From Comamonas sp. KCTC 72670 (GTDB taxonomy: Bacteria; Myxococcota; Myxococcia; Myxococcales; Myxococcaceae): DNA of 64,000 nucleotides. The notes below the pieces were generated by a model that saw only the letters and a program-made list of their open reading frames with translations, was not told where the DNA came from and ran no database searches. A program made the translations under genes and the position numbers. The stretch is taken from contig BNCN01000004.1 in NCBI GenBank assembly GCA_014656495.1, positions 62,001-126,000 of the forward strand, given 5' to 3'. Below are positions 1 through 8,229 of the stretch, in pieces. Numbering within the stretch: the stretch's first letter is position 1; the number at the start of each line of letters is the position of its first letter.

Positions 1-2754
1 GCCTCGTGGGAAATCCCGGGGGCGGGCTCGGAGCCAGCGCCGCTCCACCCGCTCCTGGGCCACCTGCACGCGTCGCCGTCGCAGACGCGGCAGTTCGAGT
101 CCTCCGTGGGCGCCGCGAAGCCCGCCTTCCTCAAGGACCATGGTGTGTATGGCCAGGTCCTGATGCCGGGCGCGGCCTACGTGGAGATGGCGCTCGCGGC
201 GGGAGCGGCGCTCTTCACTGGCGCGGGAGGGACGGTGGATGAACTCACGTTCTCGCAAGCCCTGTTCCTGCCCGAAGACGGCGAGCGCCGGGTGCACCTG
301 CTGTACTCACCCGAGGGCGAGCGCGGCGGGCGCTTCGAAATCCACAGCCAGGAAGAGCGCGGCGGTGAGGGAGAACCCGCGTGGATTCTCCACGCGCATG
401 GCAAGGTCTCCGCCGCCGGGGCCACGGACACCTCTCGCGTCGACCTCTCGCGCCTGAAGCAGCAGGTGTCGCGTGAGGTCCCGGTGGCTGGCTACTACGA
501 GAAGCTGGGCCACGCCGGGCTCGCCTACGGCCCGAGCTTCCGGGGCATCCAGCAGCTCTGGCGCGGCGAGAACGAGGTCCTGGGCCGCCTGGCCCTCTCG
601 GGCAGCGCGGCGGAAGAGGCCGGGCAGTACACGCTGCAGCCCGCGCTCCTGGATGCGTGCTTCCAGATGGTCGGGGCCGTGCTCGACGAGGAGGGCGACG
701 CGGCCTACCTGCCCGTGGGCGTCGGCAAGGTCCAGGTGCTTCGAGGTGGCCTGAAGGACGTGTGGGCCCACGCGACGCTGTCCCGGAGCGATGACGCGAA
801 GGGCCCTGGCTTCACGTGTGACCTCCAGCTCCTCACCGCGGAGGGTGAGCGCGTGGCGACGGTGGAGCGGCTGACGCTCCGGCGCATCACCCGCGAGAGC
901 CTCCTGGGGGCCAAGAGCAAGCGCTTCCAGGGCTGGCTCTATGAGCTGGAGTGGCAGGAGCGCCGCCTGGAGGCCGCGCCGCCCGTGGAGTCCTCCGCGC
1001 CGCGGACGCAGTGCCTGGTCCTTTCCGACGCGGCGGGCGTGGGCACGAAGCTCGCCGAGCGGCTCCAGGGGCGCGGTTGGCACGTCGTGAGCGTGCGCGC
1101 GGATGAGCGTGATTCCACGCAAGCGCTCCTCGCCCGGCTGCCATCGGGAGCGATGCAAGGGCCACTGCACGTGGTTGACCTGTGGAGCCTCGATGGGGAC
1201 GGCCACGACGTGCCGGCGCACGCCTTGGGACACGCCTCCCGCGTGCTCGCGCTGGCCCAGGCGCTGGTCGAGGCCAAGGGCGCGGACACGTCCCTCTGGC
1301 TGGTGACGCGCGGCGCGCAGTCGACGTCGGAGAAGGAGCGCGTCAGTCACTTGGGGAGCTCGGTGTTGTGGGGCCTGGGCAAGTCCATCACCCGTGAGCA
1401 CCCGGACCTGCACTGTCGGCGCGTGGACCTGGACGCCAGCGCGCCCGGGCACGAGGTCGAGCAGCTCCAGGCCGAGTTGCTCAGCGGCAGCGCGGAGGAC
1501 GAAATCGCGCTGCGTGGCGCCTCCCGCCGGGTGGCCCGGCTGGTGCGAAGCCGGCGGGCCCGGAGCATGGGGAGCGACGTCACGCTGTCACCGGACGCGA
1601 GCTATCTGGTGACGGGCGGCCTCGGGGGCCTCGGGCTCGTCGTCGCGGAGCGGCTGGTGGAGCGCGGGGCGCGTCACCTCGTGTTGATGGGCCGTCGCGC
1701 GCCGTCCCCGGAGGCTCGCGCCAGGCTCGACGTCCTGGAGCAGCGGGGGGCGAAGCTCCAGGTCGTGCGGTGCGACGTGGCGGTGGCCTCGGAGCTGGAG
1801 CGCGCCGTGTCGGAGCTCTCGGGGCGGATGCCGCCCATCCGGGGCGTGGTCCACTCCGCGGGCGTCATCGATGATGGCCTCTTCGTGCAGATGACGCCGG
1901 AGCGGCTGGCGAAGGCCTTCGCGCCCAAGGTGTCCGGTGGGTGGAACCTCCACCGGGCGTTCCAGGACACGGCGTTGGATTTCTTCGTCGCGTTCTCCTC
2001 GGCCTCGTCGCTCATCGGCTCGGCGGGTCAGGCCAACTACGTGGCCGCCAATGCCTTCCTGGACGGGCTCGCGAGGCACCGTCAGGCGCAGGGCCTGCCG
2101 GGCCTGAGCCTCAACTGGGGCGCCTGGGCCGACGTGGGCGCCGCGGCGGAGGAGTCGATTCGCCGCCGCATGGAGCAGCTCGGCTTCGGCGTGATTCCGC
2201 TGGAGGACGGGCTCCAGGTCTTCGAGCAGGCCCTGGGCCTCAAGGGACAGCTGGGCGTCCTGCCAGTGGACTGGGCGCTGCTCGGGCGCCGTGGCGGCGC
2301 GCCGCTCTTCGAGGCCTTCCTCGAAAAGGCGAGCCCGGCTACGAGCGAGGGCATCCGGCAGCAGCTCGAGAAGCTCCCACCCAAGGATCGCCGAGGCGCG
2401 CTGCGCGCCCACGTGGGCACGCTGGTGAACGGCGTGCTGGGCCGTCCCCCGACGGAGCCGCTGGACCCGAACCAGGGCTTCTTCGAGTTCGGCATGGACT
2501 CGCTGATGTCCGTGGAGCTGCGCAACGTCCTGCAACGCAGCCTGGGGACCTCGCTGCACGCGACGGTGGCCTTCGACAACCCCACCGTCAACGGGCTGGT
2601 GGACTACCTGGCCGCGGAGGTGTTGGGCCTGCGGGAGGAGGAGGCCGCGCCCGTGGAGGAGGCGCCCCAGGACGCGGAGCTGGAGGCGCTCCTGGCCGAC
2701 GTGGACAGCCTGGACGACAACGCCGTCCAGGCCTTGCTCCGGCGCGGCCGCTGA
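1..2754 (+). CDS. Modular type I polyketide synthase, C-terminal part (DH-KR-ACP), 5' end outside window
   Basis: The frame is open from base 1, so this is the end of a larger multi-modular enzyme; the internal GTG at 106 lies inside the DH domain and is not a start. Seen in order: a dehydratase with the HxxxGxxxxP motif (DHGVYGQVLMPG); a ketoreductase with the NADPH fingerprint TGGLGGLG and catalytic region FSSASSLIGSAGQANYVAANA; an acyl carrier domain with the phosphopantetheine site FGMDSLMS; and an acidic tail ending DSLDDNAVQALLRRGR. The KR carries VIDDG at the position of the LDD motif, which predicts a B-type ketoreductase, as expected for one feeding a DH. No ER, methyltransferase or thioesterase follows, so the chain is not released by this protein. 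It converges on a discrete ACP/thioesterase pair 4 bp away. The product is not recognised. Confidence 0.95.
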   Translation, partial: ASWEIPGAGSEPAPLHPLLGHLHASPSQTRQFESSVGAAKPAFLKDHGVYGQVLMPGAAYVEMALAAGAALFTGAGGTVDELTFSQALFLPEDGERRVHLLYSPEGERGGRFEIHSQEERGGEGEPAWILHAHGKVSAAGATDTSRVDLSRLKQQVSREVPVAGYYEKLGHAGLAYGPSFRGIQQLWRGENEVLGRLALSGSAAEEAGQYTLQPALLDACFQMVGAVLDEEGDAAYLPVGVGKVQVLRGGLKDVWAHATLSRSDDAKGPGFTCDLQLLTAEGERVATVERLTLRRITRESLLGAKSKRFQGWLYELEWQERRLEAAPPVESSAPRTQCLVLSDAAGVGTKLAERLQGRGWHVVSVRADERDSTQALLARLPSGAMQGPLHVVDLWSLDGDGHDVPAHALGHASRVLALAQALVEAKGADTSLWLVTRGAQSTSEKERVSHLGSSVLWGLGKSITREHPDLHCRRVDLDASAPGHEVEQLQAELLSGSAEDEIALRGASRRVARLVRSRRARSMGSDVTLSPDASYLVTGGLGGLGLVVAERLVERGARHLVLMGRRAPSPEARARLDVLEQRGAKLQVVRCDVAVASELERAVSELSGRMPPIRGVVHSAGVIDDGLFVQMTPERLAKAFAPKVSGGWNLHRAFQDTALDFFVAFSSASSLIGSAGQANYVAANAFLDGLARHRQAQGLPGLSLNWGAWADVGAAAEESIRRRMEQLGFGVIPLEDGLQVFEQALGLKGQLGVLPVDWALLGRRGGAPLFEAFLEKASPATSEGIRQQLEKLPPKDRRGALRAHVGTLVNGVLGRPPTEPLDPNQGFFEFGMDSLMSVELRNVLQRSLGTSLHATVAFDNPTVNGLVDYLAAEVLGLREEEAAPVEEAPQDAELEALLADVDSLDDNAVQALLRRGR

Positions 2755-2758
2755 GCGG

Positions 2759-3019
2759 CTACGGCTGGCGGGGCCTCGCGTCGTAGACGAGGTCGGTGAT
2801 GGCGGAGAGCGTCTGGAGGTTCTCCACCTTCAGCGCCTCCGAGGGGACGGAGATGCCGTACTTCTTCTGCACGAAGGCCATCATCCGCGCCGTCTCCAGC
2901 GAGTTCAGCACGCCCAGCTCCAGCAGGGGGGTGGACGCGTCGAGCTCGCTGGCGTCTCCATCCAGGAGCTCCTCGACGACGTAGTGGGTCAGTTCCTTGA
3001 GCAAGATGTCTCGGTTCAT
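2759..3019 (-). CDS. Discrete acyl carrier protein
   Basis: An 86-residue phosphopantetheine-binding protein. The attachment site is in LGVLNSLETARMMAF, with Ser40 as the expected modified residue; the usual Asp before it is Asn, a variant seen in other free-standing ACPs. It probably carries a starter, an extender or a shuttled acyl group for the adjacent PKS. The ATG overlaps the stop of the upstream thioesterase gene (ATGA), so the two are translationally coupled. The stop faces the PKS stop 4 bp away. Confidence 0.9.
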   Translation of the reverse strand: MNRDILLKELTHYVVEELLDGDASELDASTPLLELGVLNSLETARMMAFVQKKYGISVPSEALKVENLQTLSAITDLVYDARPRQP

Positions 3020-3804
3020 GACGTGAGGCCTGAGGTGAGGGTGAGTTCGCTTTGAACGGCCTGGACAACCTGGACGGTCATTTCATTGATGAAGAAATGG
3101 CCGCCGGGAAACATTTTCATGGAGAAGGACTTCTGTGTTTGCCGCCGCCAGTCCTCCAGCGCGGCTTCAGACACACGCGGATCCCGCGTGCCGCCCAATG
3201 CGCAGACTGGCACGGGGAGCGGCGGCTCGTCCTGATAAATATAGCTCTCCGAAATCTTCAGGTCGGCGCGGAGGATGGGAAGGATGAGGTCGAGAATCTC
3301 GGGCTGCGCCAGGACTTGCTGCGGGATTCCGTCGTAGCGGGCGCTCAGCTCCCGGATGAAGTCATCCCGCTCGAGCCCGCTCAAGGGAGACAGGCCGCTG
3401 CGCCGCGAGGGGGCCTCGGCGCCGGAGACGATGAGCGCTTGGGGCAGCGGCAGGCCCCGGCGGCGAAGCTCGCGGGTCAGCTCGAAGGCGATGAGGGCGC
3501 CCAGGCTGTGGCCGAAGAAGGCGAAGGGCGCGTGCAGGAAGGGCGACAGCTCCGTCACGAGCGCGTCCAGCAGCCGGGGCATCTCCTCCAGGGATGGTTC
3601 GTGGAGGCGGCTCTCCCGGCCGGGCGGCTGGATGGCGCACACCTCGATGTCTGCTTCGGGCAGCAGGTCCGCCCATTTGAAATAGGGGAGGCTGCCCGCG
3701 CCCGCATAGGGAAAGCAGAACAGCCGCAGGCGCGGGGCCAGGGTGGGCTTGCGCCGGATGAGCCAGGGCGTTGGCGCCGTGAGTGGATGGGTTTGGGAAT
3801 TCAT
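3016..3804 (-). CDS. Type II thioesterase (editing/proofreading hydrolase)
   Basis: Alpha/beta hydrolase of the size and layout of PKS/NRPS type II thioesterases (262 residues from the ATG at 3804; a GTG at 3822 would add six). It opens with RLRLFCFPYAGAGSLPYFKW, carries the nucleophile elbow FGHSLGA, then ALGGTRDPRVS for the catalytic Asp region and GGHFFIN for the catalytic His. Such enzymes remove stalled acyl groups from carrier proteins in the cytosol. As neither the PKS end nor the discrete ACP has its own thioesterase domain, this protein could instead release the product. It is divergent from the P450, with only 37 bp between the ATGs. Confidence 0.92.
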   Translation of the reverse strand: MNSQTHPLTAPTPWLIRRKPTLAPRLRLFCFPYAGAGSLPYFKWADLLPEADIEVCAIQPPGRESRLHEPSLEEMPRLLDALVTELSPFLHAPFAFFGHSLGALIAFELTRELRRRGLPLPQALIVSGAEAPSRRSGLSPLSGLERDDFIRELSARYDGIPQQVLAQPEILDLILPILRADLKISESYIYQDEPPLPVPVCALGGTRDPRVSEAALEDWRRQTQKSFSMKMFPGGHFFINEMTVQVVQAVQSELTLTSGLTS

Positions 3805-3841
3805 GGCGTGATTCGTAAACACGAATGTGAGCGTGGCTGCA

Positions 3842-5119
3842 ATGTCAAACGCACAGTGGAGCGTCCGTCCGCGGGTGGAGTTCGAGCCGTTCTCTTCCGT
3901 GCACTGGGAGGACCCATATCCAGTCTACCGCGCGCTGCGAGAGCACAGCCCCGTGCATTGGGCGCCTCATGCGAAGCTGTTCTGTGTATCACGTCACGCC
4001 GACGTCGATTTCGTCCTGCGCCGGCCTGAGCAGTTCTCGTCCCGCGCGATGACGGCGGTGATGTTCGAGAACAAGCGTCCAGAGCTCGGGGACGTGCCGT
4101 CGCTGCTGCGCCTGGTGATGCGGGGCAGGGTGGATGTGCAGAAGTTCTTCCAGGGGCCGCCCGACGCCATCATCAACGCGGACCCGCCGCGCCATGGCGG
4201 GCTGCGGGGCATGGTGAGCCGGTGCTTCACGCCGCGCACCATCGCCGCCTGGGAGCCGAGAATCCGGGAGCTCGTCCACGAGTACCTGGCGCCGCTGCGT
4301 GCGGGCCAGCCGTTCGACGTGGTGTCGGGGCTCGCCGTGCCGCTGCCCGTCGTCATCGTGACGGAGATGCTCGGCGTGGAGCCGGCGTGGCGCGCGGATT
4401 TCAAGCGCTGGGCCGCGGGGTTCATCACCTACGCCACCGGGGCGGGCCGTGATTCGCGGCCGATGCGTGAGTTCTTCGACGTCCTCACGGAGTTCCGCGC
4501 CTACATGCGCACGCTGGTGGAGAAGCGGCGGCGTGAGCCCACGGAGGACCTGGTCAGCGTGCTCGTGGACCCTGCGCAGAAGGAGGTGCTCGACGAGGAG
4601 GAGCTGTTCAGCTTCATCCACACGCTCCTCCTGGGGGGCAACGAGACGACCACCAACCTGATTGGCAACGCCGTCGCCGCGCTGCTGGACCACCCGGACC
4701 AACTCGCGCTCGTGCAGGGGGCGCCGGAGAAGCTTCCGGGGCTCGTCGAGGAGGCGCTGCGGTGGGAGTCTCCGGTGCAGTTCACGCTGCGCTCGGCGGT
4801 GGAGGACGTGGACGTGGGCGGGGTGCGTCTTCCCGCGGGCTCCAACCTGGCCCTGCTGCTGGGGGCGGCGAACCGGGACGAGCGCGCCTTCAAGTCGCCG
4901 GATACCTTCGACGTGACGCGCACGCCTTCGCCGCACCGCGCCTTTGGCTTTGGCATCCACCATTGCCTGGGCGCGGGGCTCGCCCGCCTGGAGGCCCGCG
5001 TGGCGCTGGAGGCCCTGGTGCCGCTGCTCTCCGGCGTGCGCCGCGCGGACGCGCGCCGGGAGTACGTAGACTCGTTGATGATGCGAGGCCTGGCGCGGCT
5101 GCCGCTCGTGCCGCGCTGA
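3842..5119 (+). CDS. Cytochrome P450
   Basis: Soluble bacterial P450 of 425 residues from the ATG at 3842 (a GTG at 3827 is possible). Seen: I-helix oxygen-binding motif GGNETTT, the ExxR pair in EEALRW, and the haem loop AFGFGIHHCLGAG with Cys375 as the axial thiolate ligand. It needs an external ferredoxin/reductase; none is encoded nearby. Its position between the PKS end and the peptide operon suggests a tailoring oxidation of either product. Substrate cannot be told from sequence. It converges on the next gene, with a shared hairpin between the two stops. Confidence 0.95.
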   Translation: MSNAQWSVRPRVEFEPFSSVHWEDPYPVYRALREHSPVHWAPHAKLFCVSRHADVDFVLRRPEQFSSRAMTAVMFENKRPELGDVPSLLRLVMRGRVDVQKFFQGPPDAIINADPPRHGGLRGMVSRCFTPRTIAAWEPRIRELVHEYLAPLRAGQPFDVVSGLAVPLPVVIVTEMLGVEPAWRADFKRWAAGFITYATGAGRDSRPMREFFDVLTEFRAYMRTLVEKRRREPTEDLVSVLVDPAQKEVLDEEELFSFIHTLLLGGNETTTNLIGNAVAALLDHPDQLALVQGAPEKLPGLVEEALRWESPVQFTLRSAVEDVDVGGVRLPAGSNLALLLGAANRDERAFKSPDTFDVTRTPSPHRAFGFGIHHCLGAGLARLEARVALEALVPLLSGVRRADARREYVDSLMMRGLARLPLVPR

Positions 5120-5125
5120 GCGCCC

Positions 5126-5152
5126 GCGGCGGCTACTTCCGGCAGCCGCCGC
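5126..5152. terminator. Hairpin between two convergent genes
   Basis: The arms GCGGCGGCT and AGCCGCCGC (9 bp, perfect) flank a 9-nt loop and lie at the meeting point of the P450 and the isoprenoid-synthase-like gene; the latter's stop is inside the left arm. There is no U-tract, so it may be a weak or Rho-assisted bidirectional terminator. Confidence 0.4.
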
Positions 5153-6533
5153 GCAGCTCCCGGGCCGCCGCCGCGACGGTTTCAATGCTCAGCGCGACCC
5201 AGTCCGCGCTGTCACGGGCGAACTGCTCCGCGAGCTCCGCGTCCACCACCGCGCCTCGCCGGGAGCCCGGGCGGAGCTGCTGGAGGAAGTTGTCGCGGGC
5301 CGTCACGGAGTGCCGCGCGGTGCGCTCCGCCAGCTTGACGCCGCTGGAGAAGACCTCCTTCAGGCCGGGGTCGCGCAGGTTGGAAGGCGAGCCCGCGGCG
5401 GCCTCGTGGCAGCTCCGGGCGAAGTCCGCGGCCGTGCTCTTGGGCGGCGTGGCCAGCAGCAGGCGCTCCAGCGCGCCGGCCTTCGGGCCGGGCTGGTCGA
5501 AGGACTCGCGGTCACCCTCCGCCTCGCAGGCGCCCATGACCTCCAGGGCGACTTCCGGGGCCAGCGCCTTGGGGCAGCCGCCCAGTTGCTGCAGCTCGCG
5601 CCGGCTGGCGGCCACGTCCACGGGGGGCAGCGGCAGGGCGGAGATGAGGGAGAAGAAGGAGCGCAGCACCGGCAGCTTCACCGTCTCCGAGCCCGGAAGG
5701 GCCTTGAGGGCCGTCTGGAGGGCGCGCCAGGGCTGGGTCTCCTTCGGCCCGTAGATTTTGAGGTAGCCCTGCTGCAGGAAGCTCAGCCAGCCCTCCGCGA
5801 ACGCCGTGGCGATCTTCCGGCTCTCCGGCGAGGTGAGCCGCGAGGCCTCGTCGTGGACGGCGAGGAAGTACTCCAGGCAGATGGCCTTGCGCATCCGGAC
5901 GATGCGCTCGCCCGCGGTGGCGGGGAGCGAGGCGGGCGGCGTCGTGGTCAGCCCCAGCAGCTCCAGCTCCTCGGCGCTCAGCCAGAAGCGGCCCATGTCG
6001 AGGTCCTCCTGCAGGTCCACGAGGTCGTCGAACATCTGGAGGCCCACGGCGGACAGCTTCACGATGCGGCGCACCGTGGCCTCGTCCACGTCGGAGAGCT
6101 GGAGGCGCTGCACCATGTACGCGCCGGGGCCGGCCTTCAGGTACCAGAGGGAGAACAGCTCCTTGACGGTGAGCGGACGGCCCAGCGCCAGGTACTCGCG
6201 TTCCGCGTAGAAGGAGCGGATCTGCTCGATGAGCCGGCGCCGGCCGTCGATGAGCGTGGGGGCCGCGGCCATGAACTCTCGCAGCACGCGGATGGCGTCC
6301 AGGTCCTCGGTGAAGGCGTTGGGGTCATCCAGGATCTGGAAGCCGTGCGCGTCCACGAGGTCGTCGATGCGGCGGATGCCGAACCAGAAGTAGGTCCACA
6401 GCCGGCCTTCCGACTCCGTGGCGACGATTTGGGGCAGGTACCCCAGCACGTCGACCTCGAGGAGCCAGCGCCGCATCGCGGCGAGGGACGTCTCGCTCAG
6501 TGGATTCCCATGCAGCTCGACGGCGCTTTTCAT
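5133..6533 (-). CDS. Squalene/phytoene-synthase-like isoprenoid synthase superfamily protein
   Basis: 466 residues from the ATG at 6533, which has GAGGGG upstream; the open frame extends to 6662 without better support. Two acidic motifs are visible: IRRIDDLVDAH (residues 57-61 DDLVD) and GLQMFDDLVDLQEDLDMGR (DDLVD 169-173, then an ED-GR tail). The second closely follows the LQ...D..ED..GR pattern of squalene/phytoene synthases, which bind Mg-diphosphate with these carboxylates. The family condenses or rearranges prenyl diphosphates. Residues after about 300 form a longer C-terminal helical part that I do not recognise. It lies in the same direction as, and 147 bp after, the peptide gene, so it could make a terpenoid, prenylate a neighbour product, or be unrelated. 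Family call is good; reaction unknown. Confidence 0.65.
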   Translation of the reverse strand: MKSAVELHGNPLSETSLAAMRRWLLEVDVLGYLPQIVATESEGRLWTYFWFGIRRIDDLVDAHGFQILDDPNAFTEDLDAIRVLREFMAAAPTLIDGRRRLIEQIRSFYAEREYLALGRPLTVKELFSLWYLKAGPGAYMVQRLQLSDVDEATVRRIVKLSAVGLQMFDDLVDLQEDLDMGRFWLSAEELELLGLTTTPPASLPATAGERIVRMRKAICLEYFLAVHDEASRLTSPESRKIATAFAEGWLSFLQQGYLKIYGPKETQPWRALQTALKALPGSETVKLPVLRSFFSLISALPLPPVDVAASRRELQQLGGCPKALAPEVALEVMGACEAEGDRESFDQPGPKAGALERLLLATPPKSTAADFARSCHEAAAGSPSNLRDPGLKEVFSSGVKLAERTARHSVTARDNFLQQLRPGSRRGAVVDAELAEQFARDSADWVALSIETVAAAARELRGGCRK

Positions 6534-6640
6534 GTCACGGCCCCTCGGTGAATGTAGGAGGGTGACAGGATAGTGAGGGCGGCTGCCTGCTCCAGAATGC
6601 CTTGCATCCCTTTCGTCAGGCACACTGCGCAGGTTGGGCT

Positions 6641-6670
6641 CCGGGCCGCGGGAGGTTCCCAACGGCCCGG
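6641..6670 (-). promoter_or_regulatory. GC-rich stem-loop just after the peptide gene
   Basis: Perfect 8-bp arms CCGGGCCG / CGGCCCGG with a 14-nt loop that itself contains a short GGGA/TCCC pairing. It begins 10 bp after the stop of the 50-residue peptide gene and is not followed by a U-tract. Such stem-loops after precursor genes commonly stabilise the upstream mRNA or attenuate the downstream gene; that role is inferred. Confidence 0.45.
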
Positions 6671-6680
6671 AAGGCTGCTG

Positions 6681-6833
6681 TTAGAAGGGAGTGCAGTAGA
6701 CCCGGATGCAGGTCCTCGCCGCCGCCTTCTTGGCCGTGGGGGTGATGGACTTCTCCATCTCCTGCATCAGCTCCACGAGCTTCTGCCTGGCCTGCTTGGA
6801 TGCCTGGGGCGCCTTCGACTTCGCTTTCGTCAT
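6681..6833 (-). CDS. Small basic peptide, candidate RiPP precursor
   Basis: A 50-residue peptide starting at the ATG at 6833, preceded by a strong GGAGAGGAG ribosome site. Residues 1-36 are Lys/Gln/Glu-rich and look helical (KQARQKLVELMQEMEKS), like a leader. The C-terminus is ARTCIRVYCTPF, with two Cys (42 and 47) four residues apart and an aromatic end, like a short core. There is no signal peptide and no GG site. It lies 64 bp after a JmjC-type hydroxylase gene in the same direction and is followed by a stem-loop. I read it as a ribosomal peptide substrate of the two JmjC-like proteins. No match to a known RiPP class is claimed. A small regulatory protein is the alternative. Confidence 0.6.
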   Translation of the reverse strand: MTKAKSKAPQASKQARQKLVELMQEMEKSITPTAKKAAARTCIRVYCTPF

Positions 6834-6897
6834 GATGACTCCTCTCCGTCGGTGTGGGCGAACTGCCGGCGTAGCGTGGGCTTTGATGATGGATGCG

Positions 6898-8226
6898 TCA
6901 AGGGGTGAGAGTGATTGAGCGGAAGGTATGAAGTTTTTCCAGGAGACTGCGCATCCCGTCACGCGTCGCGGCAATGATATCCGCGTCGTGTGTCGCGGTG
7001 TGTCGCACGCGGAACGGCTGTAATAACTCACCCACGGACACCGCCCGTCCTGTGTTCAATCGTTGGAACAACGTGTCCACGGCTTTTCCTCCGCCGGCTC
7101 CTCGCAGCGCGTGGCCATTGCCGGCACAGAGCCACCGTCTGGCGCCGTCGCGCTCGAAGAGCACGGGGAAGCGTGGGTCCACGCGGATGTGCTGCGCGTC
7201 GCGCAGGCGCCGCGGACGCGCGGGGGCTGGCGCGGGTTCGAAGCCTCCGGCGGAGAGCCGTTTCATCCACGTGGACTGGATGTGCCGCCGGGCTTCGCGA
7301 GGGGCGCTGACATCTTGGAAGGCCTCCACCGCCTCGGCGAGCGCGCGCGGAAGCCGGGGGGGCAGGAGGCCCTGGTTCTTGAGCGCGCTGGTGTCCAGGG
7401 GCGATGCCCTCACTCTCGCCAGGCGCGTCTGCTTCCACTCCTGCTCCGAGAGCGAGGTCTCGTCGAGCATCCCACGCAGCAAGTCATCAACGGAGAAGAC
7501 GGGGCGGTGTCCGGTGATGGGGATGCCGATGTTCACGCTGCTGGCGACGCCCGTGCCTGTGTTCTCACCCACGTGGTAGTAGGTGGAGGGCCAGTAGAGG
7601 ATGTCGCCGGGCTCGACCTCCGCGACGAAGGACGACTTCAGGTAGGGCTGATAGTCCAGGACCGTGGTGACGTCCTCGCGCCAGGGGCGCCGAGCCCAGA
7701 AGCGCATGCGTTTACGGCCTCGGAGCGCGAAGAGGAAGGTCGTGAACCGGTCCAGGTGGACGCCCACCGGGCTGCTTTCATACGTGCCATGAAACAGGGT
7801 GGTGATGGCACCCGAGTGGGGCAGCCCCACGCGCCGCCACAGCTCGGAGAAGAAGGCGCGCTCGCGTGCCCACAGCCGGTGGCTGAAGCTGTGCAAGCTG
7901 GAGATGATGAGGGCGTAGCGCTGCTCACCCAGCCGGGAGGCGAGGCGGGCGTCATAGCCATCCAGGGAGCCATCCCGCGCCTGGGGCAGCCAGTCCCTGG
8001 CGAAGAGCTGCCGGAGCCGGTCCACCGTGAAGGTGATGCCCGGGCGGGAGTCCGCGGCGTAGCTCTGGGACAGGTGGTGCTGGGTGGCGGTGGCGGCGGC
8101 CTCGAAGGTGTCCTCGGAGGAGAAGGGCGAGGCCCCTGTCCCCTTGAAGAGCACCGGGCGCTGGTTCCAGTAGCGCGTGACGAAGGTGTCCCAGTCGAAG
8201 CGATGCGTGATGTCGAGCGTGGGCAT
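6898..8226 (-). CDS. JmjC/cupin-type Fe(II)/2-oxoglutarate hydroxylase
   Basis: 442 residues. The N-terminal half is a JmjC-type cupin with the complete facial triad: VHLDRF gives His157 and Asp159, and GDILYWPSTYYHVGEN gives His218. Spacing and the following C-terminal domain (about 330-440, with GNGHALRG) resemble the RoxA/NO66/MINA53 group, which hydroxylate Arg or His side chains of ribosomal proteins. Here it lies 3 bp after a paralogue and just before a small peptide gene, so the peptide is the likeliest substrate. The HLDRFTTFLFALRGRKR stretch forms the core strand. Catalytic competence is predicted from the intact triad; the target residue is unknown. Confidence 0.8.
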   Translation of the reverse strand: MPTLDITHRFDWDTFVTRYWNQRPVLFKGTGASPFSSEDTFEAAATATQHHLSQSYAADSRPGITFTVDRLRQLFARDWLPQARDGSLDGYDARLASRLGEQRYALIISSLHSFSHRLWARERAFFSELWRRVGLPHSGAITTLFHGTYESSPVGVHLDRFTTFLFALRGRKRMRFWARRPWREDVTTVLDYQPYLKSSFVAEVEPGDILYWPSTYYHVGENTGTGVASSVNIGIPITGHRPVFSVDDLLRGMLDETSLSEQEWKQTRLARVRASPLDTSALKNQGLLPPRLPRALAEAVEAFQDVSAPREARRHIQSTWMKRLSAGGFEPAPAPARPRRLRDAQHIRVDPRFPVLFERDGARRWLCAGNGHALRGAGGGKAVDTLFQRLNTGRAVSVGELLQPFRVRHTATHDADIIAATRDGMRSLLEKLHTFRSITLTP

Positions 8227-8229
8227 GCG

